From contig DDIK01000094.1 of the NCBI GenBank assembly GCA_002338505.1, forward strand, positions 1 through 18,175: a stretch of 18,175 nt of DNA. The letters are read 5' to 3'. The stretch is from Bacteriovorax sp. UBA1852. GTDB taxonomy: Bacteria; Bdellovibrionota; Bacteriovoracia; Bacteriovoracales; Bacteriovoracaceae. Made by a program: the position numbers and the translations under genes. The notes beneath the pieces were generated by a model. The model had not been told where the DNA came from, ran no database searches, and saw only the letters and a list, made by a program, of their open reading frames with translations. This document shows, piece by piece, positions 7,638 through 15,030 of this stretch (positions are counted from its first letter, which is position 1; every line of letters starts with the position of its first letter).

Positions 7638-8780
7638 TGTTTCTCACTCTGATCTTCACTAACAGCTCCAACGCTCCAGCGTAGGTATGCATCCATGAAA
7701 TCATCAATTGTTCCATCAAGTACTTTATCTGCTTGAGAGGATTCAAAATTTGTTCGATGATCTTTTACCATTTTATAAGGATGCAAAACATACGAGCGAA
7801 TTTGCGCGCCCCAACCAATTTCTTTTTTCTGTGACTCTGCTTCATTTTCGATCTCTCTTCTTTTTTCCATTTCGAGATCATAAATCCTTGATCGAAGAAC
7901 CTTCATGGCCTGTGCCTTATTTTGAAGCTGACTTCTTTCATTTTGACAGGTCACGACGATATTTGTCGGTAAGTGTGTAATTCTAACGGCTGAATCTGTG
8001 GTGTTAACAGATTGTCCACCAGCACCTCCAGCACGGTAGACATCGATTTTTAAATCCTTATCTTGAATATCAATTTCGATATCATCATCAATCTCAGCTG
8101 ATACGTATATAGACGCAAAGGAAGTATGTCTTCTGCTTGCGGAATCAAATGGAGATATTCGAACGAGTCTATGAACCCCCGTTTCCGACTTTAAATTTCC
8201 ATAGGCATAACTTCCATCAATTTGAAATGTTGCCGACTTTATCCCTGCGGTATCGCCGTCTTGCATGTCGAGAATTTGAATTTTAAAACCTTTTGATTCT
8301 GCCCATCTTGTAATCATTCGATAGAGCATCGATGCCCAGTCACATGACTCAGTACCACCAGCTCCAGCGTTGATATTGATAATAGCATTATTAGGATCAA
8401 CCTCTTCAGATAAGAGGACTTTTAATTCAGCCTTGTTAAAGCTCTTTATGAATTCATCACAAACTCTAATGGCTTCCTCGGCAGACTCTTCGTCGCCTTC
8501 GCTTGCATATTCTACAAGAATTTCAAATTCATCAAAACTCTCTTCGAGTTTGTCATAAGTATTTACGACTTCAAGAAGTATATTCTTTTCTTTTTGGACT
8601 TTCGTGGCATTCTTATTGTCATCCCAAAAACCAGGCATGGCCTCTAGTTGTGTGATCTCTTCTAAGCGATGTTTTTTAGCATCAACTTCAAAGTGACCTC
8701 CTCAGGTTAGCAAGCTTTTCAGCATAACCTTTCATTTCACTAGTTTTCTCTTCAAGAGTGATTTTTAAACTTTGCTCCAT
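7634..8780 (-). CDS. prfB: Peptide chain release factor 2 (RF2), programmed +1 frameshift
   Basis: RF2 ends translation at UGA and UAA. The gene is split into two frames: 30 codons from the ATG at 8780 reach an in-frame TGA at 8690-8688. The main frame resumes if T8690 is skipped, giving EVDAKKHRLEE and a 381-residue protein. The joined N-terminus matches RF2 (LRGYLDYDAKKERLEE in E. coli). Specificity motif SPF is at 209-211 and the hydrolysis motif GGQ at 254-256. The residue four before GGQ is Ala, the form found in most bacteria, not the Thr of E. coli K-12. The ATG overlaps the ybeY stop by one base (TAATG), and the gene ends ATGA with lolC. An internal ATG at 8638 also opens the long frame but would remove the conserved N-terminus. 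Confidence 0.96.
8688..8702 (-). promoter_or_regulatory. prfB: RF2 autoregulatory +1 frameshift site (AGGAGG TCA CTT TGA)
   Basis: The site has an internal Shine-Dalgarno AGGAGG, three bases, then the slippery codon CTT and the stop TGA. The spacing is the same as in the E. coli site (AGGGGG TAT CTT TGA). When RF2 is scarce the ribosome pauses at TGA and slips +1 from CUU to UUU, making more RF2. Here the stop is followed by A, where E. coli has C. Confidence 0.95.
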
Positions 8781-9310
8781 TATGAATTCCTAATATTTGT
8801 AAGTACTTTCTTCTCTAATGTTTCCATGATTATTTCCTCTTCTTTTGAGACCTCATGGTCATAACCGAGTAGATGTAAAAGTCCATGGACAAATAAGTGT
8901 ATAACTTCTTCTTCTATTTTTAAACCAAACTCTTTGGCTTGCTTCTTAGCAATATTTCTACTGATAATGATATCCCCTAATGATAGCTCACCAGGAATGA
9001 CAAACTCATCACTACCTTTTCTCAAGGAGTGATAAAGTGGGAAAGAGAGAACATCGGTCGTCTTATTCTTACTTCTAAATCCAATATTTAAGCTCTTCAT
9101 TTTCAAGTCTCCGCATAAGAGGAGATCTATTGAGAATTTCTTATTATTTTTCTTAGTGATTATAGTCGCATTTGAATAAATCAACTTCTCTAGACTCGCA
9201 AGGGATCTCTTAAGAATCTTAATGACATTCTTATGACCCCAGTCAACATTTCGACAATTATCTCGAACATTGATTGTTATATGGTTGCCTGTAATTTCAA
9301 CATTTTTCAT
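8780..9310 (-). CDS. ybeY: YbeY, endoribonuclease / rRNA maturation factor
   Basis: YbeY is a metal-dependent single-strand RNase that takes part in 16S rRNA 3'-end processing and ribosome quality control. The 176-residue protein holds the signature HGLLHLLGYDH, whose His142, His146 and His152 bind zinc. NIGFRSKNKTTDVLSFP and LGDIIIS are further family blocks. The length is slightly over the usual 150-160. No clear Shine-Dalgarno precedes the ATG at 9310, so initiation may be weak or rely on a short leader; no better in-frame start was found. It appears to be the first gene of the minus-strand operon and runs into prfB with a TAATG overlap. Confidence 0.93.
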   Translation of the reverse strand: MKNVEITGNHITINVRDNCRNVDWGHKNVIKILKRSLASLEKLIYSNATIITKKNNKKFSIDLLLCGDLKMKSLNIGFRSKNKTTDVLSFPLYHSLRKGSDEFVIPGELSLGDIIISRNIAKKQAKEFGLKIEEEVIHLFVHGLLHLLGYDHEVSKEEEIIMETLEKKVLTNIRNS

Positions 9311-9339
9311 AATTGCGCTTATTTAGTTAAATTATTAAT

Positions 9340-9362
9340 CGACTTTAGTTATACTAAAATCG
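9340..9362. promoter_or_regulatory. 23-bp imperfect palindrome with back-to-back -10 elements between ybeY and mazG
   Basis: Two 10-bp arms (CGACTTTAGT and ACTAAAATCG) flank a TAT centre with one mismatch. The centre holds candidate -10 elements for both directions: TATACT (9350-9355, plus) toward mazG and TATAAC (9353-9348, minus) toward ybeY. Good -35 hexamers are lacking on both sides. It is either an operator for a dimeric regulator or a symmetric divergent promoter; the sequence alone cannot separate these. Confidence 0.5.
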
Positions 9363-9414
9363 TAAAAATAAGTATACATGGCCCTGAAGAATAAGGGAAA
9401 TAGGAGCGATTTCA

Positions 9415-10224
9415 ATGGAAGATCTCAAAGCAGAAATCACAGAACTCTATGACGTTGTCGCAAAGCTAAGAGACCCAAAAGAAGGCTGTCCATGGGATCT
9501 TAAGCAAACTCACCAAAGTTTACTTAAGTATCTCATCGAGGAATCATATGAGTTCTCTCACAGTGTTGAGGAGCAAGACTATAACGAGATGCGTGATGAG
9601 CTGGGAGATATTCTCCTTCAAGTCGTGTTGCACTCTCAATTAGCTCAGGAAAAAGAAAAGTTTAAATTAGTAGATGTTGTGAAATCAATAAAAGAAAAGA
9701 TGATTCGCAGACATCCTCATGTCTTTGGTGATGAGAAAGATAATACAATAAAGGGAATCAAAGATAATTGGGAGAAAATTAAAGCAAGCGAGCGTGAAAA
9801 TAAGCCACAAAGAAACTATGAAATAGGTCATGACCTCCTGTCATTTCCGTCACTCACTAGCTCTTATAAAATCGGTAAGAAAACTAATAAAATTAATTTT
9901 GACTGGGAAGATCACTCCCAAGTGCTCTATAAAGTTGAAGAGGAATGGCAAGAGCTCAAAGAAGAGCTAACTCCTCAAAGGCCTATCGATAAAGAAAGAG
10001 TTAATGAAGAAATGGGAGATCTTCTCTTTTCAATGGCACAATTAGCGAGACACTTAGATATAGATCCAGAAGTTTGCCTTAGACAAGCGAACCTAAAATT
10101 CAAGAAACGTTTCAATCAAGTTGAAGATATAGCGAAGAAGAAAAATATAAAAATCAGTGAAAGTAGCCAGGCTGAACTTGAATCTCTTTGGCAGGAAGTA
10201 AAGTCATATGAGAAAAGTGAATAA
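9415..10224 (+). CDS. mazG: MazG, nucleoside triphosphate pyrophosphohydrolase
   Basis: MazG hydrolyses nucleoside triphosphates to monophosphates and pyrophosphate, a house-cleaning and stress role. The 269-residue protein has the usual two MazG domains. The first holds LRDPKEGCPWD (18-28), EESYEF (42-47) and EMRDELGD (58-65), the Glu/Asp set that binds magnesium, followed by RRHPHVFGD. The second holds EEEWQELKEEL and EEMGDLLFSMAQLARHL, keeping the acidic residues. AGGAG lies eight bases before the ATG. The gene diverges from ybeY and overlaps coaE, so mazG and coaE should be co-transcribed. Confidence 0.95.
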   Translation: MEDLKAEITELYDVVAKLRDPKEGCPWDLKQTHQSLLKYLIEESYEFSHSVEEQDYNEMRDELGDILLQVVLHSQLAQEKEKFKLVDVVKSIKEKMIRRHPHVFGDEKDNTIKGIKDNWEKIKASERENKPQRNYEIGHDLLSFPSLTSSYKIGKKTNKINFDWEDHSQVLYKVEEEWQELKEELTPQRPIDKERVNEEMGDLLFSMAQLARHLDIDPEVCLRQANLKFKKRFNQVEDIAKKKNIKISESSQAELESLWQEVKSYEKSE

Positions 10225-10870
10225 CATGAAGCTTAAAGATGAATATATAACTCAAGATAATACAACTCGCCTATATAATGTTGAAGTTCCTATTGTTGGA
10301 CTAACTGGCGGTATAGCAACAGGAAAGTCGACAGTATCTAAAATACTTTCAGAGCAAGGACATGCAGTTATATGCGCAGATCAACTTGTGAAAAGTATTT
10401 ATGCGGATCAGGATACAATTGACTATATTCATAAGACCTACCCAAATACGGTAAGTAACAATCAAGTCGACTTTAAAAAGCTTCGAGAGCACTTCTTTTC
10501 TGATAAACATGTGCAAGCAGACATTGAAACTCATATATATGCAAAGCTTCCTGAAAAGTTTCTACAAGCAGTTCATTCTTATAAAGACTATTCATACATC
10601 ATCTATGATGTACCACTCTTATTTGAGAAAGCACTAGATAAGAAGGTAGACTGTTCAATAGTTGTATATGCAAGTAAGGAAACTCAGATCAAGCGACTTA
10701 TGAATAGGGACAATAGTTCACAAGAACTTGCTGAGAATATTTTAGAGAAACAAATTTCAATAGAAGAAAAAAAGTTAAAATCTGATTTTATAATAGATAA
10801 CTCTGGAAATATTGAAGATCTAAAAAAAGAAGTAGAGAGTGTGTTAAAGAAAACTCTATTAGATTCCTAG
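10208..10870 (+). CDS. coaE: CoaE, dephospho-CoA kinase
   Basis: Last step of coenzyme A synthesis: phosphorylation of the 3'-hydroxyl of dephospho-CoA. The P-loop GLTGGIATGKST is at 31-42, followed by CADQLV, the lid/substrate block DVPLLFE, and QISIEEKKLKSDFIIDNSG near the C-terminus, all typical. CoaE usually begins within a few residues of the P-loop, so this protein has about 28 extra residues. I start at 10208 because AGGAAG lies nine bases upstream; this overlaps mazG by 17 nt. An ATG at 10226 is the alternative and has a poorer ribosome-binding site, but would still leave a 24-residue extension. Confidence 0.93.
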   Translation: MRKVNNMKLKDEYITQDNTTRLYNVEVPIVGLTGGIATGKSTVSKILSEQGHAVICADQLVKSIYADQDTIDYIHKTYPNTVSNNQVDFKKLREHFFSDKHVQADIETHIYAKLPEKFLQAVHSYKDYSYIIYDVPLLFEKALDKKVDCSIVVYASKETQIKRLMNRDNSSQELAENILEKQISIEEKKLKSDFIIDNSGNIEDLKKEVESVLKKTLLDS

Positions 10871-10900
10871 ATATTGTGGGCCACTGAGTGACCCACATAT
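10871..10900. terminator. Hairpin between convergent coaE and the FG-GAP gene (possible bidirectional terminator)
   Basis: The 33-nt spacer is nearly all one inverted repeat: ATAT-T-GTGGG and CCCAC-ATAT with an inner CAC/GTG pair around a TGA loop. Its place between convergent stop codons suits a terminator, but neither side has a T-run, so it would not be a classic intrinsic one. Confidence 0.5.
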
Positions 10901-10903
10901 CAA

Positions 10904-12514
10904 TCAATCCATTTCGAAATAAGTAAAATTCTTATCAAACTTTGTATGATGACGTTTCTTCGTTCTTATAAGCACAGACTTTCCTTTTTCAACAAACTGA
11001 GCGTTATAACTATTACTTGTAAAGTTGCCAGGTACCTTTACCTTGACCCACTTAGAATTCTTATAACATCTTAAGTGATCGTCTACATAATTAATACTTC
11101 CAGCAATACTTTTTCCCTCTCCTGATACATAAATACACTTCTTAGATATAGAGTCAGGGAATGCTCTTACTTTTGTATATTCAGTTGGCCCACCTTTAGC
11201 GGAAGGTCTTGTGAGATATGTTTTTGTAAACTTAAAACCAAACTGTTGTCTTGTGTCGATAACCATCTTAAATTGATAAAAGCTCATGTGCTGCCCAACA
11301 ACAAAGAGATCGTAAGTTCCATTGTTTCTATAGTCTATAAAGTCTCCACTAATGACGTTCGCATTCTCTCTTCTTTTACCGTAGTGAGGACCGTTATGAA
11401 GATTTGGAAACTTTGCAACATTTGTACCTCGAACTCCGTCCCATGGTAATCCGACTTTCTTCGTCAGGTCATTTACTCCTAATCTCGTCCCATTTCTTGT
11501 AAACCTTAAAAGACTTGTAAAAGTAACTCCAGCCCTCTTATTTGGATATTCAAATGTTGGATAAGATGAAAAGAAACAATAACTTCCCCCAGATACTCTA
11601 TGATGATCGATAGTTTGGCACTTTACATCTTTTGTTACTGATAAGTAATTTTTATTACTATGCTTAATAACTTGCCCATGAAGTCTGCCATTTTGATTAA
11701 GAATAATTCTCTGAGGAGCGGCTCTATACTTAGGTGCATTCTTATTATTATTGTAGTAATTCTCAAAATGACTACCGATAACAACAGATGGCTTATTCTT
11801 CTCAAGAAAAGCAATCTCACAAGAGGTGTTAATTATTCTACGTGTATGTCTTGCATCTCTCTTGAACCCTTCAAAACTATAAGAGTACATCTGCTTTCTA
11901 GTTTTACCATTTATAATCTTAATACTTACATTTTTCTCATATTGATGATGAAACCTTGTTCTACCATTTTTGGTCTTTTTTGGAGTCCCTTGGCATTGTA
12001 CAATATCGAGAACTCCGTCATTGTTAAAGTCAGCCTTTCTCTCATAATCAAAATCAGCTCTCTGTGATTTAACGTATGATTCAGATACCTTCGAAATACT
12101 ATAAGTTTCTTCTGGTGGTAATGGGATGGTTCTAACACCAGAATGCCCAAGAGCTTTATTAGGCCTTATTGCAAACGCCCAAATTTTCTGACCTTTAAAT
12201 TTGTTTAACTTATAATCTGAAAGGGTATATTGAAATCTATGATTTCCTTTTGATGAGCAAGCTCTCTTTACACCAGACTCGCTCCCACGGTTAGCTCTCG
12301 TCCATCCTAAAAACTTTCTATTCTTATTGCTTGTACCAGCATAGAAATGAACATTAACTTGTCTAGTTGAACCTTTAAAACATGCCCAACCTTTGATAAC
12401 GGCTTTTCCATTAACTATTCTAGGGGTACCTATATTTCCCTTCATTTGAGCACTTGCATTGGGTCCAATAAAAACTAAAACAGTAAATAAGAATACAAAA
12501 TAATAACGCTTCAT
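10904..12514 (-). CDS. Secreted protein with GWAC domain and FG-GAP/VCBS-like calcium-binding repeat, function unknown
   Basis: I do not recognise a specific function. The 536-residue protein has a signal peptide (1-22, ending ASA) and no other membrane segment. Residues about 30-130 form a small domain with GWAC (42-45), VHFYAG and a second Cys (86) that may pair with Cys45. Similar GWAC domains occur in secreted proteins of myxobacteria and gammaproteobacteria (from memory of the family). Residues 161-171 (ADFNNDGVLDI) form a DxNxDGxxD calcium loop as in FG-GAP/VCBS propellers, and GDFIDYRNNGTYDLF (390-404) is a degenerate second copy. The protein is rich in Arg, Lys and Tyr, so basic, with six further Cys after residue 170. 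AGGAG lies five bases before the ATG. It appears to be transcribed alone. Confidence 0.85.
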   Translation of the reverse strand: MKRYYFVFLFTVLVFIGPNASAQMKGNIGTPRIVNGKAVIKGWACFKGSTRQVNVHFYAGTSNKNRKFLGWTRANRGSESGVKRACSSKGNHRFQYTLSDYKLNKFKGQKIWAFAIRPNKALGHSGVRTIPLPPEETYSISKVSESYVKSQRADFDYERKADFNNDGVLDIVQCQGTPKKTKNGRTRFHHQYEKNVSIKIINGKTRKQMYSYSFEGFKRDARHTRRIINTSCEIAFLEKNKPSVVIGSHFENYYNNNKNAPKYRAAPQRIILNQNGRLHGQVIKHSNKNYLSVTKDVKCQTIDHHRVSGGSYCFFSSYPTFEYPNKRAGVTFTSLLRFTRNGTRLGVNDLTKKVGLPWDGVRGTNVAKFPNLHNGPHYGKRRENANVISGDFIDYRNNGTYDLFVVGQHMSFYQFKMVIDTRQQFGFKFTKTYLTRPSAKGGPTEYTKVRAFPDSISKKCIYVSGEGKSIAGSINYVDDHLRCYKNSKWVKVKVPGNFTSNSYNAQFVEKGKSVLIRTKKRHHTKFDKNFTYFEMD

Positions 12515-12724
12515 AAACTCTCCTCGGTTGATGATCCAAGATTATCACTTTGGTGATCTATGAAAAGATGAAAATAGCTATCAACTAAGTAGACAACTTA
12601 AACAGATGAAATTCTTGATAATTTACCCTAAAAGCAAAGAATCTCCGCAGCTACGTGTTTAAAGTTTAGAGAGTTGATAAGTTTGCTAAGGCAATATTTT
12701 GTTGCACTTTTTTGGAATTAATTC

Positions 12725-12754
12725 AAAAAAAAAGGGAATAGTTTAACTATCCCC
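12725..12754 (-). terminator. Strong intrinsic terminator after the histone H1-like gene
   Basis: On the minus strand GGGGATAGT and ACTATTCCC form a nine-pair stem (one G-U) around a TAA loop, followed at once by nine T residues. It lies 30 nt past the stop codon at 12784. Confidence 0.93.
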
Positions 12755-12783
12755 TCTTTATAAATTTTGAATTTCTTATGATT

Positions 12784-13752
12784 TTAATCTTCTTCTGTTA
12801 TTGCTCTAACGGAACTCTTCGTTTCAAATGCCATGTCTTGATCGTCTTCAACATCAAGATCATCAACATCGTCAAAGCTCTCATCAGCTTCGATATTTAA
12901 TTCATTTAAAACTTGAACAAAGGACTTCTCATCTTCAAGGTCACTAAGAACATTTTCAACAAAAGTTAACGGGTACTTGGCAACAAGTTCTTCAACAAAT
13001 TGTTGAAGCTTTCCTTCTTCTAAAATTGACTGCTTTCTTTTGATCGTCTTCCAACTCTCAATATAGTGATATCGACAGTAACCTAATGTTGTTGCTGGAT
13101 TCTCACATCCCTTAACAACACAATCATCTGTATCCGAAATAAAGAAATCTATCGATTGAATAGCATCAAAAATTTCTTTTAAAGAATGGTCTTCAGACAG
13201 AAGCTCAACTTCTTCGGCTACGACATTCTTTACTTCTCCAAGAACTTTAGCCTCTTCCTTCTTTGAGAACTCTAACTCTTCTTGTTTATTAGAAGACTTC
13301 TTTGCTTTTGCATCAACCTTTTGCGTTTTCTTTGTTGATTTAGCATTATTTTTTTCTACTTTCTTTTCTATTTTCTTTTCTATTTTTTTCTCAGCTTTCT
13401 TGGCAACCTTTTTAGCTACTTTTTTCGCAGCCTTCTTTGCTACTTTTTTTACAGCTTTCTTTGCTACTTTTTTAGCAGCTTTCTTTGCTACTTTTTTGGC
13501 AGCTTTCTTTGCTACTTTTTTAGAAGCTTTCTTTGCTACTTTTTTTGCCGTTTTTTTAGCAACTTTCTTTGCCGCTTTCTTCGCTGTTTTTTTAGCGACT
13601 TTCTTTGCAGCTTTCTTGGCCGTTTTCTTCGTCACTTTCTTAGCCGTTTTCTTCGCTGCTTTCTTAGCAGTCTTCTTTGCTACTTTCTTAGTGACTTTTT
13701 TCTTCGTAGTTTTCTTAGCAGTCTTTTTCTTAGCCGCTTTCTTTTTTGCCAT
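12784..13752 (-). CDS. Histone H1-like AAKK-repeat protein with CCCH metal site and acidic tail
   Basis: The 322-residue protein has three parts. Residues 2-133 are almost pure Lys/Ala/Val/Thr in a four-residue rhythm (KKVAKKTAKKAAKK), as in eukaryotic H1 tails and bacterial H1-like proteins that coat DNA. Residues about 185-285 look folded and hold Cys211, Cys216, Cys226 and His229 (C-x4-C-x9-C-x2-H, ending CRYHY), a likely zinc site. Residues 284-322 are strongly acidic. The ATG at 13752 is chosen because GGAG lies nine bases upstream; an extension to a TTG at 13782 is possible but less likely. It stands alone, bounded by terminators. DNA compaction is inference from composition; the zinc domain's job is unknown to me. 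Confidence 0.85.
   Translation of the reverse strand: MAKKKAAKKKTAKKTTKKKVTKKVAKKTAKKAAKKTAKKVTKKTAKKAAKKVAKKTAKKAAKKVAKKTAKKVAKKASKKVAKKAAKKVAKKAAKKVAKKAVKKVAKKAAKKVAKKVAKKAEKKIEKKIEKKVEKNNAKSTKKTQKVDAKAKKSSNKQEELEFSKKEEAKVLGEVKNVVAEEVELLSEDHSLKEIFDAIQSIDFFISDTDDCVVKGCENPATTLGYCRYHYIESWKTIKRKQSILEEGKLQQFVEELVAKYPLTFVENVLSDLEDEKSFVQVLNELNIEADESFDDVDDLDVEDDQDMAFETKSSVRAITEED
13350..13749 (-). repeat. Low-complexity Lys/Ala codon repeat tract inside the histone H1-like gene
   Basis: About 400 bp consist of near-identical 12-base units coding for KKxA blocks, seen on the plus strand as recurring TTTCTTTGCTACTTTTTT-like units. Such tracts can change length by recombination or slippage. Confidence 0.85.
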
Positions 13753-13794
13753 GCCTACTTTCTCCAAGATTTTTTTTAACAAGGTGATAACCTC

Positions 13795-13827
13795 AAAAAA
13801 TTACAAAGGAGGGCTTAAAACCCTCCT
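13795..13827 (-). terminator. Terminator after the hbd-crt-bcd operon
   Basis: On the minus strand AGGAGGG and CCCTCCT form a seven-pair GC-rich stem with a seven-base loop, followed by TTTGTAATTTTTT. The interrupted T-run makes it less than ideal, but its place 55 nt after the bcd stop fits. Confidence 0.75.
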
Positions 13828-13881
13828 AAAATATATTATCTAGCTTGTATTGATATCAAACTTGACTTCTGACGACAAGAA

Positions 13882-15021
13882 TTACTTATTCTTCTTCAGT
13901 TCATTTGCTGCAATTACAACGCGCTGGATCTCAGATGTTCCTTCATAAATTTCAGTAATCTTTGCATCTCTGAAGTACCTTTCAAGTGGGTATTCTTTAG
14001 TATAACCATTTCCACCACAGACCTGAATTGCTTTCGTTGTAATCCACATTGCAGCTTCCGCAGCGAATAGCTTTGCTTGTGCAGATTCTAAAGAATATGG
14101 CTTTTCATTATCTTTAAGTCTTGACGCTTCCCAAATGAGTAGTCGCGATGCAGCGATCTTTGTACTCATATCTGCAAGCATAAACTGAATTGCCTGAAGG
14201 CTCGATATTGGTTTTCCAAATTGAATTCTCTCACTTGAATACTGTCTAGCATATCTAAAAGCCGCTTCAGCAATACCTAGCGCCTGAGAAGCAATACCAA
14301 TTCTACCACCATCAAGAGTTGCCATCCCGATAGAAAAACCCTTCTTCTCTTTTCCAAGTAAGTTTTCCTTTGGAACCTTAACTTTATCAAGAGCAATTTG
14401 TGCTGTCGACGAACCTTTAATTCCTAGCTTTTCTTCAATTTTTACAATCTCATACCCAGGTGAGTCTGTTTCAACAATAAAAGCAGATATGCCTTTATAG
14501 TTATCTGTTTTCTCTGTTTTTGCGAAGCAAATTGCGATGTTTCCCTCTTTACCATTGGTAATCCAATTCTTCATACCAGTAATTTCGTAATGATCGCCTT
14601 TATCTTCAGCGTACGTCGTTAATGAACCTGCATCAGATCCAGCATTTGGCTCACTTAAGAGAAAACAACCAATGTGTTCACCTGAAGCAAGTTTTGGAAG
14701 GTATTTCTTTTTTTGCTCTTCATTACCAAAAGCCAATATAGGCCATACACATAAAGAAGTGTGTGCTGAAACAAGAACACCAGTGGAAGCACACGCTCTT
14801 GAGATTTCTTCAACAATAAGTGAATAAGACGTGTAATCCATGCCTGCTCCACCATATTCTTCAGGAATGTAACTCCCTAGAAACCCATTTTCTCCGAGTT
14901 GTTTTATAAGCTCAGTTGGGATCTTTTCATTCTTATCAATATCAGCAGCTAGAGGCGCAACGGCCTCATCTGCAAATCTTGATACGAGGTCTCTTAATTC
15001 TTGATAGTCACTTAATAACAT
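13882..15021 (-). CDS. bcd: Short-chain (butyryl-type) acyl-CoA dehydrogenase
   Basis: FAD enzyme that interconverts saturated and 2,3-unsaturated acyl-CoA, passing electrons to ETF. The 379-residue length and sequence are typical. IPEEYGGAGMDY is at 52-63, the FAD-binding block LLSEPNAGSD and WITNG follow in the middle domain, and the C-terminal helical domain has the R-x-QFG block and CGGNGYTKEYPLERYFRDAK. The catalytic base is Glu360 in IYEGTSEIQR, the position used by short/medium-chain and butyryl-CoA dehydrogenases. AAGGAG lies five bases before the ATG. It is last in the hbd-crt-bcd operon, nine bases after crt. No ETF genes are in the window. Exact chain length cannot be read from the sequence. 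Confidence 0.93.
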   Translation of the reverse strand: MLLSDYQELRDLVSRFADEAVAPLAADIDKNEKIPTELIKQLGENGFLGSYIPEEYGGAGMDYTSYSLIVEEISRACASTGVLVSAHTSLCVWPILAFGNEEQKKKYLPKLASGEHIGCFLLSEPNAGSDAGSLTTYAEDKGDHYEITGMKNWITNGKEGNIAICFAKTEKTDNYKGISAFIVETDSPGYEIVKIEEKLGIKGSSTAQIALDKVKVPKENLLGKEKKGFSIGMATLDGGRIGIASQALGIAEAAFRYARQYSSERIQFGKPISSLQAIQFMLADMSTKIAASRLLIWEASRLKDNEKPYSLESAQAKLFAAEAAMWITTKAIQVCGGNGYTKEYPLERYFRDAKITEIYEGTSEIQRVVIAANELKKNK

Positions 15022-15030
15022 ATATACTCC

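Noticed and set aside
7634..8638. prfB as a simple gene starting at the ATG at 8638
   Set aside because: It lacks the conserved RF2 N-terminus, which is present upstream in the other frame together with a canonical frameshift site.
8688..8690. TGA in prfB as a disabling mutation (pseudogene)
   Set aside because: Placement after AGGAGG-N3-CTT is exactly that of the programmed site, and the rest of the gene is intact.
11660..12067. Open plus-strand frame of 135 codons opposite the secreted protein
   Set aside because: No Shine-Dalgarno and no family resemblance; the minus-strand protein has a signal peptide, domain motifs and a good start.
12607..12663. 18-codon plus-strand frame (MKFLIIYPKS...) in the spacer after the secreted-protein gene
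   Set aside because: No ribosome-binding site, very short and no other support. The 269-nt spacer 12515-12783 otherwise shows only the terminator and a small ATCAC/GTGAT inverted repeat (12544-12557).
13350..13749. Repeat tract as a CRISPR array or minisatellite outside genes
   Set aside because: There are no alternating unique spacers, and the units stay in frame with a protein of histone H1-like composition.
13400..13843. Open plus-strand frame of 147 codons rich in Phe, Ala and Thr, looking like a membrane protein
   Set aside because: It is the mirror of the Lys/Ala repeats on the minus strand (AAG/AAA and GCN codons read backwards), and has no ribosome-binding site.
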